Part shown: one piece after another, positions 20,697-29,589 of the stretch
Position numbering within the stretch: position 1 is the stretch's first letter
Layout: every line of letters starts with the position of its first letter
From: Symsagittifera roscoffensis
Lineage: Eukaryota; Xenacoelomorpha; Acoela; Convolutidae
Length of the DNA: 64,000 nt
NCBI RefSeq assembly: GCF_963678635.1
Contig: NC_087070.1
Location: 46,853,467 to 46,917,466 of the forward strand
Direction of reading: 5' to 3'
Translations under genes and position numbers: made by a program
The notes under the pieces: generated by a model
The model's database searches: none
What the model saw: only the letters and a program-made list of their open reading frames with translations
What the model was told of the DNA's origin: nothing

Positions 20697-21833
20697 CAAT
20701 TCAAAAATCCATCAAAAATTGCTACCCAACAGTCACAGAATCAGTCTTCACCGACATCATCCCAAAATAACCAAACACCACCTTCAACTACTCAAAATCC
20801 TCAAACATCTACACGAATTTCTTTTCAAGACAATCCATACACTTTTGAAGAACGACATGCTCGTTTATCAGAACCACTAGAACCAGTTCAACGACAAGCA
20901 CCTCTAAGCGAACCAACATATAACCTATACCCAACACTACCACAAGAACTAAGTAGAATAAGAAATCCTAGTCAAAACCAAAATACAGTCGAAATAAATA
21001 GACAAATTATACATCCTCGACGAAACAGAAATTTTCAAACTCCCCGAGTTCATTTTGATATACCTCAATCCCCATCACAAAACACTCCAGAAAATCCCAT
21101 TGGTATATTACCAGAAACCCCTACGCTTCTTTCACAACGTAGCACCTCAAGCCTACCATCAGATTACTTAGGTTCAACACCAACATCTGAACAAATACGT
21201 GAAAATCCCTTTAACCCCCCAAACCAGGCATCACGACTACCATATTGGACAACACATTCATTTACACAAGGTGAATTAAATTTAGTCAATAATCCAATAG
21301 ATATTTCTACGGATACAACAACATCCTCATCACTACCAGAAACATTATCACTACCATCAACACCATCAATAAGCCAGATTTCACCACCACCTTTTAACTT
21401 AAATTTTCCAAATAATCTCGACGCCAGATATCGAGAACAATCATCAATAAATATTCCTTTAAGACTAGATTGGAATACATTTACAGCACCTCCACCATTA
21501 TTTGGACAACATCAAGAAAGTAACCGCCTTCATAACTGGGCACTTAATAGATTACAATATCGCCAAGATATTCACAACGATATCCGTGATCACAATATTC
21601 AAATACTCCAACAAAACAGTTTACAATTAAAGTTTGAAATCACAGTTAAGTTAAATAATATTACCCAACATCCCTACCCATTAAACCCACCTAACATAAC
21701 AGCTCAATCACTACCACCACCGTTTATAACTACTGAAGTAATATACAAATACGACAGATATACCAAAAACACAATTGGCTACATTACATTTTATAATCCA
21801 TACTCAGGATTATCATACACATGTATATTCTAA
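20697..21833 (+). CDS. 378-codon ORF without any ATG, Pro/Ser-rich
   Basis: The frame after TAA at 20694-20696 runs 378 codons to TAA at 21831-21833 and contains no ATG, CTG or TTG codon that I can find. Composition is clearly protein-like: residues to about 240 are Pro/Ser/Gln/Asn-rich and disordered (blocks such as NPYTFEERHARLSEPLEP and HFDIPQSPSQNTPENP). About 240-378 look folded (RLDWNTFTAPPPLFGQHQ; IYKYDRYTKNTIGYITFY). It overlaps the envelope ORF start by 13 nt in another frame. It must be reached by splicing, by frameshift from the upstream mini-ORF, or by unusual initiation. I do not recognise a family. YPTLP and PPPF strings resemble budding-type proline motifs, which is speculation. 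Confidence 0.6.
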   Translation, partial: QFKNPSKIATQQSQNQSSPTSSQNNQTPPSTTQNPQTSTRISFQDNPYTFEERHARLSEPLEPVQRQAPLSEPTYNLYPTLPQELSRIRNPSQNQNTVEINRQIIHPRRNRNFQTPRVHFDIPQSPSQNTPENPIGILPETPTLLSQRSTSSLPSDYLGSTPTSEQIRENPFNPPNQASRLPYWTTHSFTQGELNLVNNPIDISTDTTTSSSLPETLSLPSTPSISQISPPPFNLNFPNNLDARYREQSSINIPLRLDWNTFTAPPPLFGQHQESNRLHNWALNRLQYRQDIHNDIRDHNIQILQQNSLQLKFEITVKLNNITQHPYPLNPPNITAQSLPPPFITTEVIYKYDRYTKNTIGYITFYNPYSGLSYTCIF

Positions 21834-23299
21834 AATTATTAATTTTTCTCCAACTCCTTTTTCTAGTAATCTCAAATCAAAACATAAACCCTTTCCCTCG
21901 TACAGGACCACAAGATTTATTAGTAACACATTACGATTGTGAAGAAAATGAACAAAAAACACTACATAAATATGCAATAAATCAAGTATCACAATGTGAA
22001 ACAGAACCACAAGCTATAGAAACCACAAATGTAATAGCAACACTCTATTCAAAAGCCCGAGCAACAACAGTTACAGGTTATAAATTCACAGCAACATTTT
22101 CCGAAAAGAAAGTACATTGTTCACAAGTCTCGAACGGAAACAAAAACCGACTTGACCATGAATCATTCTATCAAAGTAATATAGAACGTCTTTTACATCT
22201 CAATCCCGACGATTGTAAAAATGAATTACTTAGACTAAACATCACACGAAATAAAAACTCCCAAAGAAAGTTAGTTAATTTTCAAGTTTTTCCAGACTCT
22301 GTACATCAATCACAACTTGAAAGACACCAAGGACATATAAAACTAGACGAAAAATACCCGTATAACGGCGCACACGGACGATTAACCTATGACCTACACG
22401 ATAAACATTGGATACCACACATTGGTATAAATGACCCATCAAACTGCAAAGCAGACACAAAAAATAAAGGATACCAAGAAATAATGTTTTTTGATTGGAA
22501 AATACAACTCGAAAAAATACAACTAACACGAGATTTATCAGATAATACAATGATCTATCAAGGAATCCGATTACCTTGTAAAAATGATCAAGGTTATTGC
22601 GACCCTACAACGAGAACACAAGCAACAATTGTTTGGTTCCCCGAAGATACATGTACAACATTTCAAGTAGCAAAAATACACGCTCGTATGATAAAATTTC
22701 ACGAAAAATATTTTATACAATCAATTCCATATGAACAAGTCCATCCATCACGAAAACTAAGTTCTAATTTTAGAAACATAGACAATATAGAAAATAAATT
22801 GACACGTTTTCAAATATATCAAGAAACAGAACTTGCATGTAAATACAGAAACCCACTTCACAAAACACAATACTCCGAGATATTAGTTGAATACGAAAAA
22901 GGATTCGACATGACCACTGGAAAAGTAAAAATCGACCCATATGCCACAGGTCATCCTCTAAACGAAGGAACATCCTATATACCAGTTAATTTTGAAAAAA
23001 GCAACGGACAACCTGGTGGACATCTAAAACCCCATGACACCAGAAGCACACGCTTACAAGAATTATCACTAATGAATACTACATATTTCGGTAATATCCA
23101 CTATGATATTCATTTAGATATGAAACTAGATTATACAATTAGCCGAATTTTTCAAGTATTAGCCGAATTATACAATGTCACTCTCCGAATTAGAAACACT
23201 ACACCAACTATGCGAATTAGAACGAACACAAATATTACAATCACTTGCACTAGCAGTATTAAAAATACCCTATGCAGGATACTTATTATCTGGAAATAG
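21821..23299 (+). CDS. env: Envelope-like glycoprotein, N-terminal part
   Basis: It starts with a clear signal peptide (about residues 1-18, MYILKLLIFLQLLFLVIS) and continues as a Cys-containing ectodomain with N-glycosylation sequons (NIT, NTT, NVT). The pattern of an early YDC motif, a following Q-C pair and later spaced cysteines recalls the class III glycoproteins of chuvirus-like and related negative-strand viruses, which have been reported captured by other LTR elements. That match is by eye and unproven. The last ~45 codons lose protein character; coding continues in the +1 frame (open from 23163), leaving 23163-23299 as the shift window. As read it lacks a membrane anchor, so the two parts probably form one glycoprotein. 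Confidence 0.75.
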   Translation: MYILKLLIFLQLLFLVISNQNINPFPRTGPQDLLVTHYDCEENEQKTLHKYAINQVSQCETEPQAIETTNVIATLYSKARATTVTGYKFTATFSEKKVHCSQVSNGNKNRLDHESFYQSNIERLLHLNPDDCKNELLRLNITRNKNSQRKLVNFQVFPDSVHQSQLERHQGHIKLDEKYPYNGAHGRLTYDLHDKHWIPHIGINDPSNCKADTKNKGYQEIMFFDWKIQLEKIQLTRDLSDNTMIYQGIRLPCKNDQGYCDPTTRTQATIVWFPEDTCTTFQVAKIHARMIKFHEKYFIQSIPYEQVHPSRKLSSNFRNIDNIENKLTRFQIYQETELACKYRNPLHKTQYSEILVEYEKGFDMTTGKVKIDPYATGHPLNEGTSYIPVNFEKSNGQPGGHLKPHDTRSTRLQELSLMNTTYFGNIHYDIHLDMKLDYTISRIFQVLAELYNVTLRIRNTTPTMRIRTNTNITITCTSSIKNTLCRILIIWK

Positions 23300-24455
23300 A
23301 TCAAATTTTTTAGACTATGAAGGAAACATCTTATGGTTTTATACTTGTACTAAAAAAGTATCACCACTATACGTTTTTGAAGATAAACGATGTTATAAAA
23401 GAATCCCTATCTTTTATAAGAATAAAGTACATTTCGTGGATACACTTTCACGAAGAACCTATTTCTGGGATACCGCAGTCCCATGTGGATCAGAAAACAG
23501 CCACAATGTAGTACAACTAAACCCTGATGAAAATAAATATTATCTTCTCACTCCATATCCCACATTAATGCAATCACTCAAAAAATTTTCACCAGAAAGC
23601 ATTCGCGCTATTGCTCGAAACCCAAATATAGACTTACAATCAATAGGAATCTATTCAAAATCAGATATTCAACATCACATTAGAACACAACAATTCCAAG
23701 AATTATTAACACAAATGGACACTATACAAAGACAATCAATAGACCAAAATTTACGCAAACTTGCAGAAACCGCAGGATTTGCCGATATCTACACGCAAGA
23801 CTATAGCGGATATTTTAAAGACATTAAAGATTATATATATCTAAACGGTGAAAAATACCGTCCCCAAGATATATCACCAATTAACATTTTTAGCTTTGTT
23901 ACACTCAAAAATGAGATCCTCGATTTTCTAGGATGGCCCTACTACATCTTAGAAAAATTGACTATTTTATACGCAATGTTTAACTTTATTGGATTTCTTT
24001 TCTCACTTTTAAAAGGAATCTACAACACATGTGCTATACACACACAAGTAAACAGACAAGCAAGCGTAGCACGCATACTCTTTGCAGGATTTTTTGGAAT
24101 CTTTTCTACATCTATAAACAAAATTCTTTTAGACGCACAAATAAAAGAATATAACACAAAAATAGCAACACGACAAAATACATACGACGAAGAACATAAC
24201 AATGTAGACATAACGCCAACGGCACCACAATTACCAGCCCTACCAAATAACCATCCACTATCCCTAGTCCCACGAAATTTTCGAAATTTAGCCATCACAC
24301 ATAATCCAAATTTTCGACTCACCACATCACAAAGTCCCATCCAACATATAATGACACACCAGTCACAAGATGATAATACTTATGAACAAATTATTGAACA
24401 ACCCCATATCACCGCTTTTCAATCTCAAAATAATCATTTTTTTAGCCCACGATGA
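23175..24455 (+). CDS. env: Envelope-like glycoprotein, C-terminal part with membrane anchor
   Basis: The frame is open from 23163 after a TAG at 23160-23162. It begins with a leucine-heptad-like helical stretch (LSELETLHQLCELERTQ), then a region with paired cysteines around a short domain (FYTCTKK...; DKRCYKRIPIFYKNK; AVPCGSE), a layout like the membrane-proximal half of class III viral glycoproteins. A strong membrane segment lies at about residues 262-285 (LTILYAMFNFIGFLFSLL), and a second hydrophobic stretch at about 298-313. The cytoplasmic tail is about 115 residues. It has no signal peptide of its own, so it depends on the ORF at 21821. Its TGA overlaps the next ATG as ATGA (24452-24455). 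Confidence 0.75.
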   Translation: MSLSELETLHQLCELERTQILQSLALAVLKIPYAGYLLSGNRSNFLDYEGNILWFYTCTKKVSPLYVFEDKRCYKRIPIFYKNKVHFVDTLSRRTYFWDTAVPCGSENSHNVVQLNPDENKYYLLTPYPTLMQSLKKFSPESIRAIARNPNIDLQSIGIYSKSDIQHHIRTQQFQELLTQMDTIQRQSIDQNLRKLAETAGFADIYTQDYSGYFKDIKDYIYLNGEKYRPQDISPINIFSFVTLKNEILDFLGWPYYILEKLTILYAMFNFIGFLFSLLKGIYNTCAIHTQVNRQASVARILFAGFFGIFSTSINKILLDAQIKEYNTKIATRQNTYDEEHNNVDITPTAPQLPALPNNHPLSLVPRNFRNLAITHNPNFRLTTSQSPIQHIMTHQSQDDNTYEQIIEQPHITAFQSQNNHFFSPR

Positions 24456-26257
24456 GCCGCCAACTTGGATCACTACACCGATCAAATTCCCACCCAACCA
24501 ATCTTACCTCTCCAATCCCAATAATACCACTTTTTGCTTTTCCGCCACCCGATTTTTCACCTAGTAATGTAACATCAGGCATGAATTCCGACACTAATTC
24601 ACACATCTCAGTTTTATATTCCATCTCACAACTCAATAACCCGAATATTGAAACCCCCGATGAATTTGCCGACTCAGAACCATCCCCATCAAATAATTTT
24701 CATAACTCTTCTAATTTTTCTCAACCCCCTTTTCAACCCATATTATCCAATAACCCTGACCCAATCACTCCAACACCCTCTCATGCTTCCCAAGTTACCC
24801 CAACCTACTCCTCATACCATTCTGACCAATCATCTCATTCTCCAGACACCCCCCGAATCTCCCCAGAGCTAGATAATTTTATAACCCTTCAACAACAACC
24901 CTACCACCTTAATACCCCAACCATAAACCAAATCTCCTCCACAATAAATTCATCCAACCCCCCTACCCCTACACCCTCTTCAAATTATACTGAATCATTA
25001 GCACCATCATCCACATCAACTGAATCTTCACTCAACACTAATAGAGCTTACCGCACTTTTAAAAGAAAGTTCCCCAACCATCCTTTCCCAGCAAAACCAG
25101 GAACAGCCCGTGAATACATCAACCACCCCAAGCATACTAACACAAAAGAAATTTTAGCCATCACCTTACCCTCATTCCCACAATACACCTTAAATACCCC
25201 CCACGACACTAACGAAACACGCAACTTTGTAGATGAATACGTTTTAATGCCCACCCTCTCTTGGACCTCATATTATCATTTTACTAACCCTCTTTGCTTA
25301 CCTTTATCTAACACTCACATCGATATAGAGCGAAATACGGACATGCTATATCGACTCACTACACCACTAACCGCTAGACAATTTACTTACATTGGATATA
25401 AAAAATCACTAAAAACACACACTGCACCTAGAGCTAACGAATATACACTCGAATACTATGATCACAACATCATCAGAGCTAACCAAGATCAATTCTTAGA
25501 CGACGATCGCTTCGCTAATCCACAAATTACCGAGAAATTTTTCATCAAGACACCATATATATTCACACTAAACATCTTCGACCGAAAGTTTGATCACATT
25601 ATTTCAGAAGCACTAACAGACACACAAGCATACGAAAGTTTTAAAGAACGCTTCCAAATATTTTCACTAACCTTTCATTTCCTTGCACCACACGAAAGAG
25701 ATTTACACTGCTCACACGATATTATGTTGCGCACTAAACAAACCCACACATATAGTTATTATCGCTTCATCCAAAATCACTTTGACCTACACACACCCTC
25801 TAGACAACCACACCATCGTTTTCAATTCATTAATTCCAAATACACTTCACCATTTTTCCTAAATTTCACATATTGCATTAAAGATACTAACCTTCATGGT
25901 ATTCTTCGTAATTATGACCCCATAACCCAAATGTACATCTTCTGTCCCATCACCAAGACCTTCAACGCCGAAGAATCCCGACCCTTCCTTATCCCGCACG
26001 AGTTTGTACAACCTATAGAAATCCCAATTTTAGAATTCATCCACAACACTAAATTCAATCACAAATTATATAATCTAATCCAAAACACACCTTATGAGTT
26101 TGCAGTTGGCACTGAAGAACTAACCACTATTAAGGCACTTCAATTGCTTTGGCCACTGCTTCAGACTAAAAATATCATCCGCATCTTAGCTAAACTACTA
26201 ACAACTTCAGAACTAATTCACGACATCTTCCCCCACGGTTTTTTCCCCGACGACTAA
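24452..26257 (+). CDS. 601-aa accessory ORF of the retroelement, unknown function
   Basis: The ATG lies inside the envelope stop (ATGA), a typical termination-reinitiation arrangement. Residues 1 to about 215 are Ser/Pro/Asn/Thr-rich and probably disordered (SSYHSDQSSHSPDTPRISPE). About 216-601 look globular, rich in Phe/Tyr/His/Leu, with segments such as FVDEYVLMPTLSWTSYYHF and FLIPHEFVQPIEIPILEF. I see no signal peptide, clear membrane segment, zinc motif or known enzyme signature. The uninterrupted 601 codons in a young element argue that it is under use. Options are a tegument- or matrix-like protein, a host-interaction factor or a captured gene; nothing in the sequence decides between them. 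Confidence 0.75.
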   Translation: MSRQLGSLHRSNSHPTNLTSPIPIIPLFAFPPPDFSPSNVTSGMNSDTNSHISVLYSISQLNNPNIETPDEFADSEPSPSNNFHNSSNFSQPPFQPILSNNPDPITPTPSHASQVTPTYSSYHSDQSSHSPDTPRISPELDNFITLQQQPYHLNTPTINQISSTINSSNPPTPTPSSNYTESLAPSSTSTESSLNTNRAYRTFKRKFPNHPFPAKPGTAREYINHPKHTNTKEILAITLPSFPQYTLNTPHDTNETRNFVDEYVLMPTLSWTSYYHFTNPLCLPLSNTHIDIERNTDMLYRLTTPLTARQFTYIGYKKSLKTHTAPRANEYTLEYYDHNIIRANQDQFLDDDRFANPQITEKFFIKTPYIFTLNIFDRKFDHIISEALTDTQAYESFKERFQIFSLTFHFLAPHERDLHCSHDIMLRTKQTHTYSYYRFIQNHFDLHTPSRQPHHRFQFINSKYTSPFFLNFTYCIKDTNLHGILRNYDPITQMYIFCPITKTFNAEESRPFLIPHEFVQPIEIPILEFIHNTKFNHKLYNLIQNTPYEFAVGTEELTTIKALQLLWPLLQTKNIIRILAKLLTTSELIHDIFPHGFFPDD

Positions 26258-27111
26258 CAGGTAAATATGAATTAAATGAATATTACTAACTAATTAAAAT
26301 ATTAAAAACTCACCATTCTTTATCCATGTTTTCTTTAGATTTTTAGCTTTCATCCGACGATCACCTACAAAAACCACAAAAAACAAATAAAGATCGCAAA
26401 TTTCATCAAACAGATTTCAACAATTCTATTAATCTCTTACACTTATAAATTTATAAAATTAATAACAATGCAGTAAATTCATTTCTAAAATTTTCCCCAC
26501 AAGCAGTAAATCTAATTATGTTGAAAATTTGTAACTTAAAATTCCCCCATAACTAGCAGTAAATTTCCAAATTCTATGCAGTAAATTAATAAAATGCAAT
26601 TGCAGTACTAACCTTTTGATATTTTCATTCATTCGCACAGAAATTCTATCCACACTCGCACAGCTCGCCCACGAAGAATTGTTTAAAAATAATGAATTTC
26701 AGTTTCAAGTTTTCACGCTCAACAACTCTATAAATATAATAACATGTTTCAAACTTTCCTTTAACCCGGTTGGAAAGGAATCATATATTAAACAAAACTA
26801 ACCAACGCAGCTTACTAAATACCACAAATCATAGAATAACAGCATGACTAAGAAAAGGAAACCAACGGTACCCAAACCGGATTAACCCAGTTTAAAACTG
26901 GATAATTCATTCTTTTGAAGACTATTATAAAGTCTAAGAAAGAAATAATAAAACACAAAAAAGTCGAAAGACAAACCCATACCACGAACAATTTGCTTTT
27001 TGGAAAAAGGACATAACCAACAAGACATAAGAAAAACCACAACAAACCCAACATAAAACGTTGTCACATAACAGGACCCCTCACAAAAACCGCATGAAAT
27101 CATACTCCCAC
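26258..27111 (+). other. 3' non-coding region with GCAGTAAAT repeats
   Basis: No convincing gene. GCAGTAAAT occurs at 26470, 26503, 26556 and 26578, with a variant GCAGTACTA at 26602, all within 140 nt. Repetition of an exact 9-mer suggests a protein or RNA binding cluster. Short ORFs here are not protein-like. Confidence 0.45.
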
Positions 27112-27190
27112 TCCTGGCCTAACCCACCAGGAAGGACGTCCTGAGCATGCTCTATAGCCGGCCTAACCCACCGCGCTACATCCACGCTTT
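27112..27190 (-). repeat. tRNA-like sequence inside the 3' region
   Basis: On the - strand GGATGTAGCGCGGTGGGTTAGG resembles a tRNA 5' half with an A box, followed by GGCTATAGAGCATGCTC. CTAACCCACC occurs twice on the + strand, 42 nt apart. A normal B box is missing, so this looks like a SINE head or tRNA fragment picked up by the element, or chance. Confidence 0.25.
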
Positions 27191-27872
27191 GTGACCACAC
27201 CTCTATTTTTAATAAGAGCTACTCAAGTGTGAGTAACTCTTCAAAATAACCGAACTAAAACAAAAAGCTTTTGTGGAAACAACTAACTAAAATCATAATT
27301 AAAAAATATTAAACTAATAAATGTTTTATAAAATGTAAATTACATTATGCAATACATAGATCAGAATACAACACCAAGGACGAACATCTAAAGACAAAAC
27401 GACCCCACTACACTCGAGAGAGAATGACCAACCACAATCGATATGCCACTCACAATCACAACTCAAAGGATTTAGAGTACGACTTGACTTCGCAGAAAAG
27501 GACTTCATTGAACTAGACCAATGACCACCTCGATGTTCAAGTATACGTACAGATCCGAGTAACCAGGCATCCCCTCCACGCACAATCTCCACGCCATTCC
27601 CAAACTAGATCAGACACAAAAGAAGTTCTCCACGCAGAACAGAAAAACCTGACATAGCCAACCATTCTGAAATCAGATTTGAGTTTGTTGCGAAGACTTA
27701 GTCGTTGTCACTAGAAGACACAACGTCTTATGTCTCTAACTCCAGCTTCCTGGAACTTCTTTAACAAAAAGGAAACAGAAGAAATAAGATGTTCGCCAAA
27801 CACCAACTTCCATCATCCATCCTTCGAATTGCAGAAGAACTATTCTAAAAAACTCTGTAAAACCCGGATGGG
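27191..27872 (+). other. 3' end region, hairpin and displaced purine tract
   Basis: The bases directly before the 3' LTR (ACCCGGATGGG) are not a good polypurine tract. A better purine-rich run (AAAAAGGAAACAGAAGAAA) lies at 27766-27784, about 90 nt upstream. An imperfect hairpin (AAGAC...CGTTGTC paired with GACACAACG..CTT) spans 27693-27729. An 88-codon - strand ORF at 27326-27592 shows no protein features and is not called. Confidence 0.4.
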
Positions 27873-28282
27873 TGGAACCTGATCTAAACTACATTTTATG
27901 ATTGGATAATTTAGATATTTTACCAATGTAAAGTATTTAATATTAACCAATCATGATCCATCTAACTAACAACCCACTTATTTGTAAGTGCTGAAGTTAC
28001 TTGTAATTTCAGCACCAGAGAGATTTGAATTTAACTTAGAAATTAGTTGGACTCTCCCGAGCACTTCAGCAGCCGCAATAAACCAGTATACCCTAGATCT
28101 ATTGAGCCTAGCAGAGACTAGTTAAACAACCTGAGACTAGATAGTATAAGAGTAAGATTAGGATCGGTATTAGACTAAGAAGTTGCACGAATCTATCCGG
28201 CCGAAAATAAGATAGCGTGACGAGCAGACGGTGTACCCTATCCGAAATTACTCTATGAGTTAACCAACTCGGTCCTAACTCA
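27873..28282 (+). repeat. 3' LTR (410 bp)
   Basis: It has the same sequence as 9344-9753 as far as I can read, with a constant offset of 18,529 at both ends and therefore no net indel. It is followed directly by TAAT. Confidence 0.95.
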
Positions 28283-28286
28283 TAAT
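28283..28286. repeat. Target site duplication TAAT (right)
   Basis: It matches 9340-9343. The pre-insertion site reads CTTCGTTCTAATGTCAATCT. Confidence 0.85.
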
Positions 28287-28371
28287 GTCAATCTTCCTTT
28301 TGTTTTACCTGAAAAACACATAACATTTCAAAACCCGTACTACTTCCAAACACAGAGTCGAACTATGTATT

Positions 28372-28674
28372 TCATTATGAACCACCAGCTTGTCCAATAA
28401 ACAATTTCTCAGCTCCAGCGGTTTGTAAATCATCTGTTGAAGAGAATGCAGTCACCATAAAATGTTTGTTTGAGTTGTTACCGGTTGACAGGGGAAATCC
28501 GCTGCCTGAATAGACATAGACTCGCCCTATATGAGGGCAACCTTTTTTAGTGGCGTTCAAACAAGCAATGGCCGCTTTTACACCAGACATGAAAGACTCC
28601 TGGTCTTTGAATGTGTGAAACGCTGGTGGGTTTGACATACATTTTTTGATATAGTGATTGGCCAAATGAAAAGT
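28372..28674 (-). CDS. Probable host terminal exon, function unknown
   Basis: On the - strand an acceptor-like CATTAGCCTCAG precedes 100 open codons ending TAA. The reading is clearly protein-like and richer in G/C than its surroundings (AFHTFKDQESFMSGVKAA; GRVYVYSGSGFPLSTGNN; KLFIGQAGGS at the C terminus), with two cysteines. No ATG starts it, consistent with an internal or last exon whose upstream exons lie at higher coordinates. I do not recognise the family. The LTR element inserted 89 bp beyond its stop codon, in the opposite orientation, so it may sit in this gene's 3' untranslated region. Confidence 0.5.
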
Positions 28675-29039
28675 CTGAGGCTAATGAACAGCTAAAGCCG
28701 CTGCCAGGCAAACGAAAATTTGAATTCTCAAATGAACAGAAAACTGTGAATAGAAAGAAAACAAAATATATATGCACTGTTTTTATTGAAACGGATAGCT
28801 TTTTCAGCAAAAATAATTGTGGCTGAAACCTTCTGAGCTACTTGCACAGGAACCTTTGTTTTGACAAAAGCTATGAAGAAAACATTTGGAAAGTGAGAAA
28901 TCTTGTGTCTTAGGCGTAAATTAGCTAGAATATTTTAGTATACTGCCGTGTGTTTCAGTATACCATGGAATCATATTCTACTGAATATCATCACAATGAT
29001 TTCTAATTTAAAGCTTGATTTATTTCGCACCTTTTGACA
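28675..29039. other. Gene-free DNA (possible intron of the - strand gene)
   Basis: No further exon is recognised. AT-rich, unremarkable. Confidence 0.3.
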
Positions 29040-29580
29040 AACCCGGGCTGAGGTGTTCGACTCTTGATTCGACCGACACAGTCGAGCGGAGTCCGATTTT
29101 CGTCGCAAGTTAAGACGGTCGAACGAACTCTATAGTCGAACAAAGTCGAATCATGGGTCGAACAGGGTCGAATCATGAGTCGAACAGGGTCGATAGAGTC
29201 AAACAGGGTCGAATTATGAGTCGAACAGGGTCGATAGAGTCGAACGGGGTCGAATCATGAGTCGAACAGGGTCGAATCATGAGTCGAACAGGGTCGAATC
29301 ATGAGTCGAATCATGAGTCGAACAGGGTCGAATCATGAGTCGAACAGGGTCGAATCATGAGTCGAACAGGGTCGAATCATGAGTCAAACAGGGTCGATAG
29401 AGACGAACAGGTTCGTATCATGAGTCGTACACGGTCGAATCTTGAGTCGCAACTTGGGTCGCACAGAGTCGCAACAGATATTTGGGTCGCGCAAATCGCA
29501 ACATGGGTCGCGCAAAGTCGCAACATGGGTCGCGCAAAGTCGCAACATGGGTCGCGCAAAGTCGCAACATGGGTCGAGCA
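29040..29580. repeat. GTCGAA minisatellite in two sub-arrays
   Basis: From about 29130 to 29440 a 22-bp unit (GGGTCGAATCATGAGTCGAA plus CA) and a 19-bp variant with GATAGAG are repeated in tandem. From about 29440 to 29580 it changes to a related 22-bp unit (GGGTCGCGCAAAGTCGCAAC plus AT). ORFs across it on both strands are repeat artefacts. Confidence 0.85.
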
Positions 29581-29589
29581 AAGCTTAAG

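Larger units (their letters stand above)
9344..28282 (+). mobile_element. 18.9-kb env-bearing Ty3/Gypsy-type LTR retroelement
   Basis: This is a complete insertion: 410-bp LTRs at both ends starting TG and ending CA, a 4-bp target duplication, a tRNA-primer-like site just inside the 5' LTR, Gag with a zinc knuckle, and Pol in the order protease, RT, RNase H, integrase, which is the Ty3/Gypsy order. An envelope-like glycoprotein lies downstream. I see no difference between the two LTRs, so the insertion is young. At 18.9 kb it is about two to three times the usual size of the family. The extra length comes from a 1.2-kb leader, a 2.1-kb block between pol and env, a 601-aa ORF after env and a 1.6-kb 3' region. 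All coding runs on the + strand, which is A-rich and G-poor. Confidence 0.95.

Noticed and set aside
27326-27592. 88-codon - strand ORF in the element's 3' region
   Set aside because: Antisense to the element, no motif, and explained by the locally higher G/C content.
9344-28282. BEL/Pao assignment for the LTR element
   Set aside because: The chuvirus-like env would fit known BEL/Pao captures, but RT (YLDD with Gypsy-type flanks), the RNase H and DD35E integrase read as Ty3/Gypsy.
29040-29580. CRISPR-like array
   Set aside because: Units are contiguous tandem repeats without unique spacers, in an animal genome.
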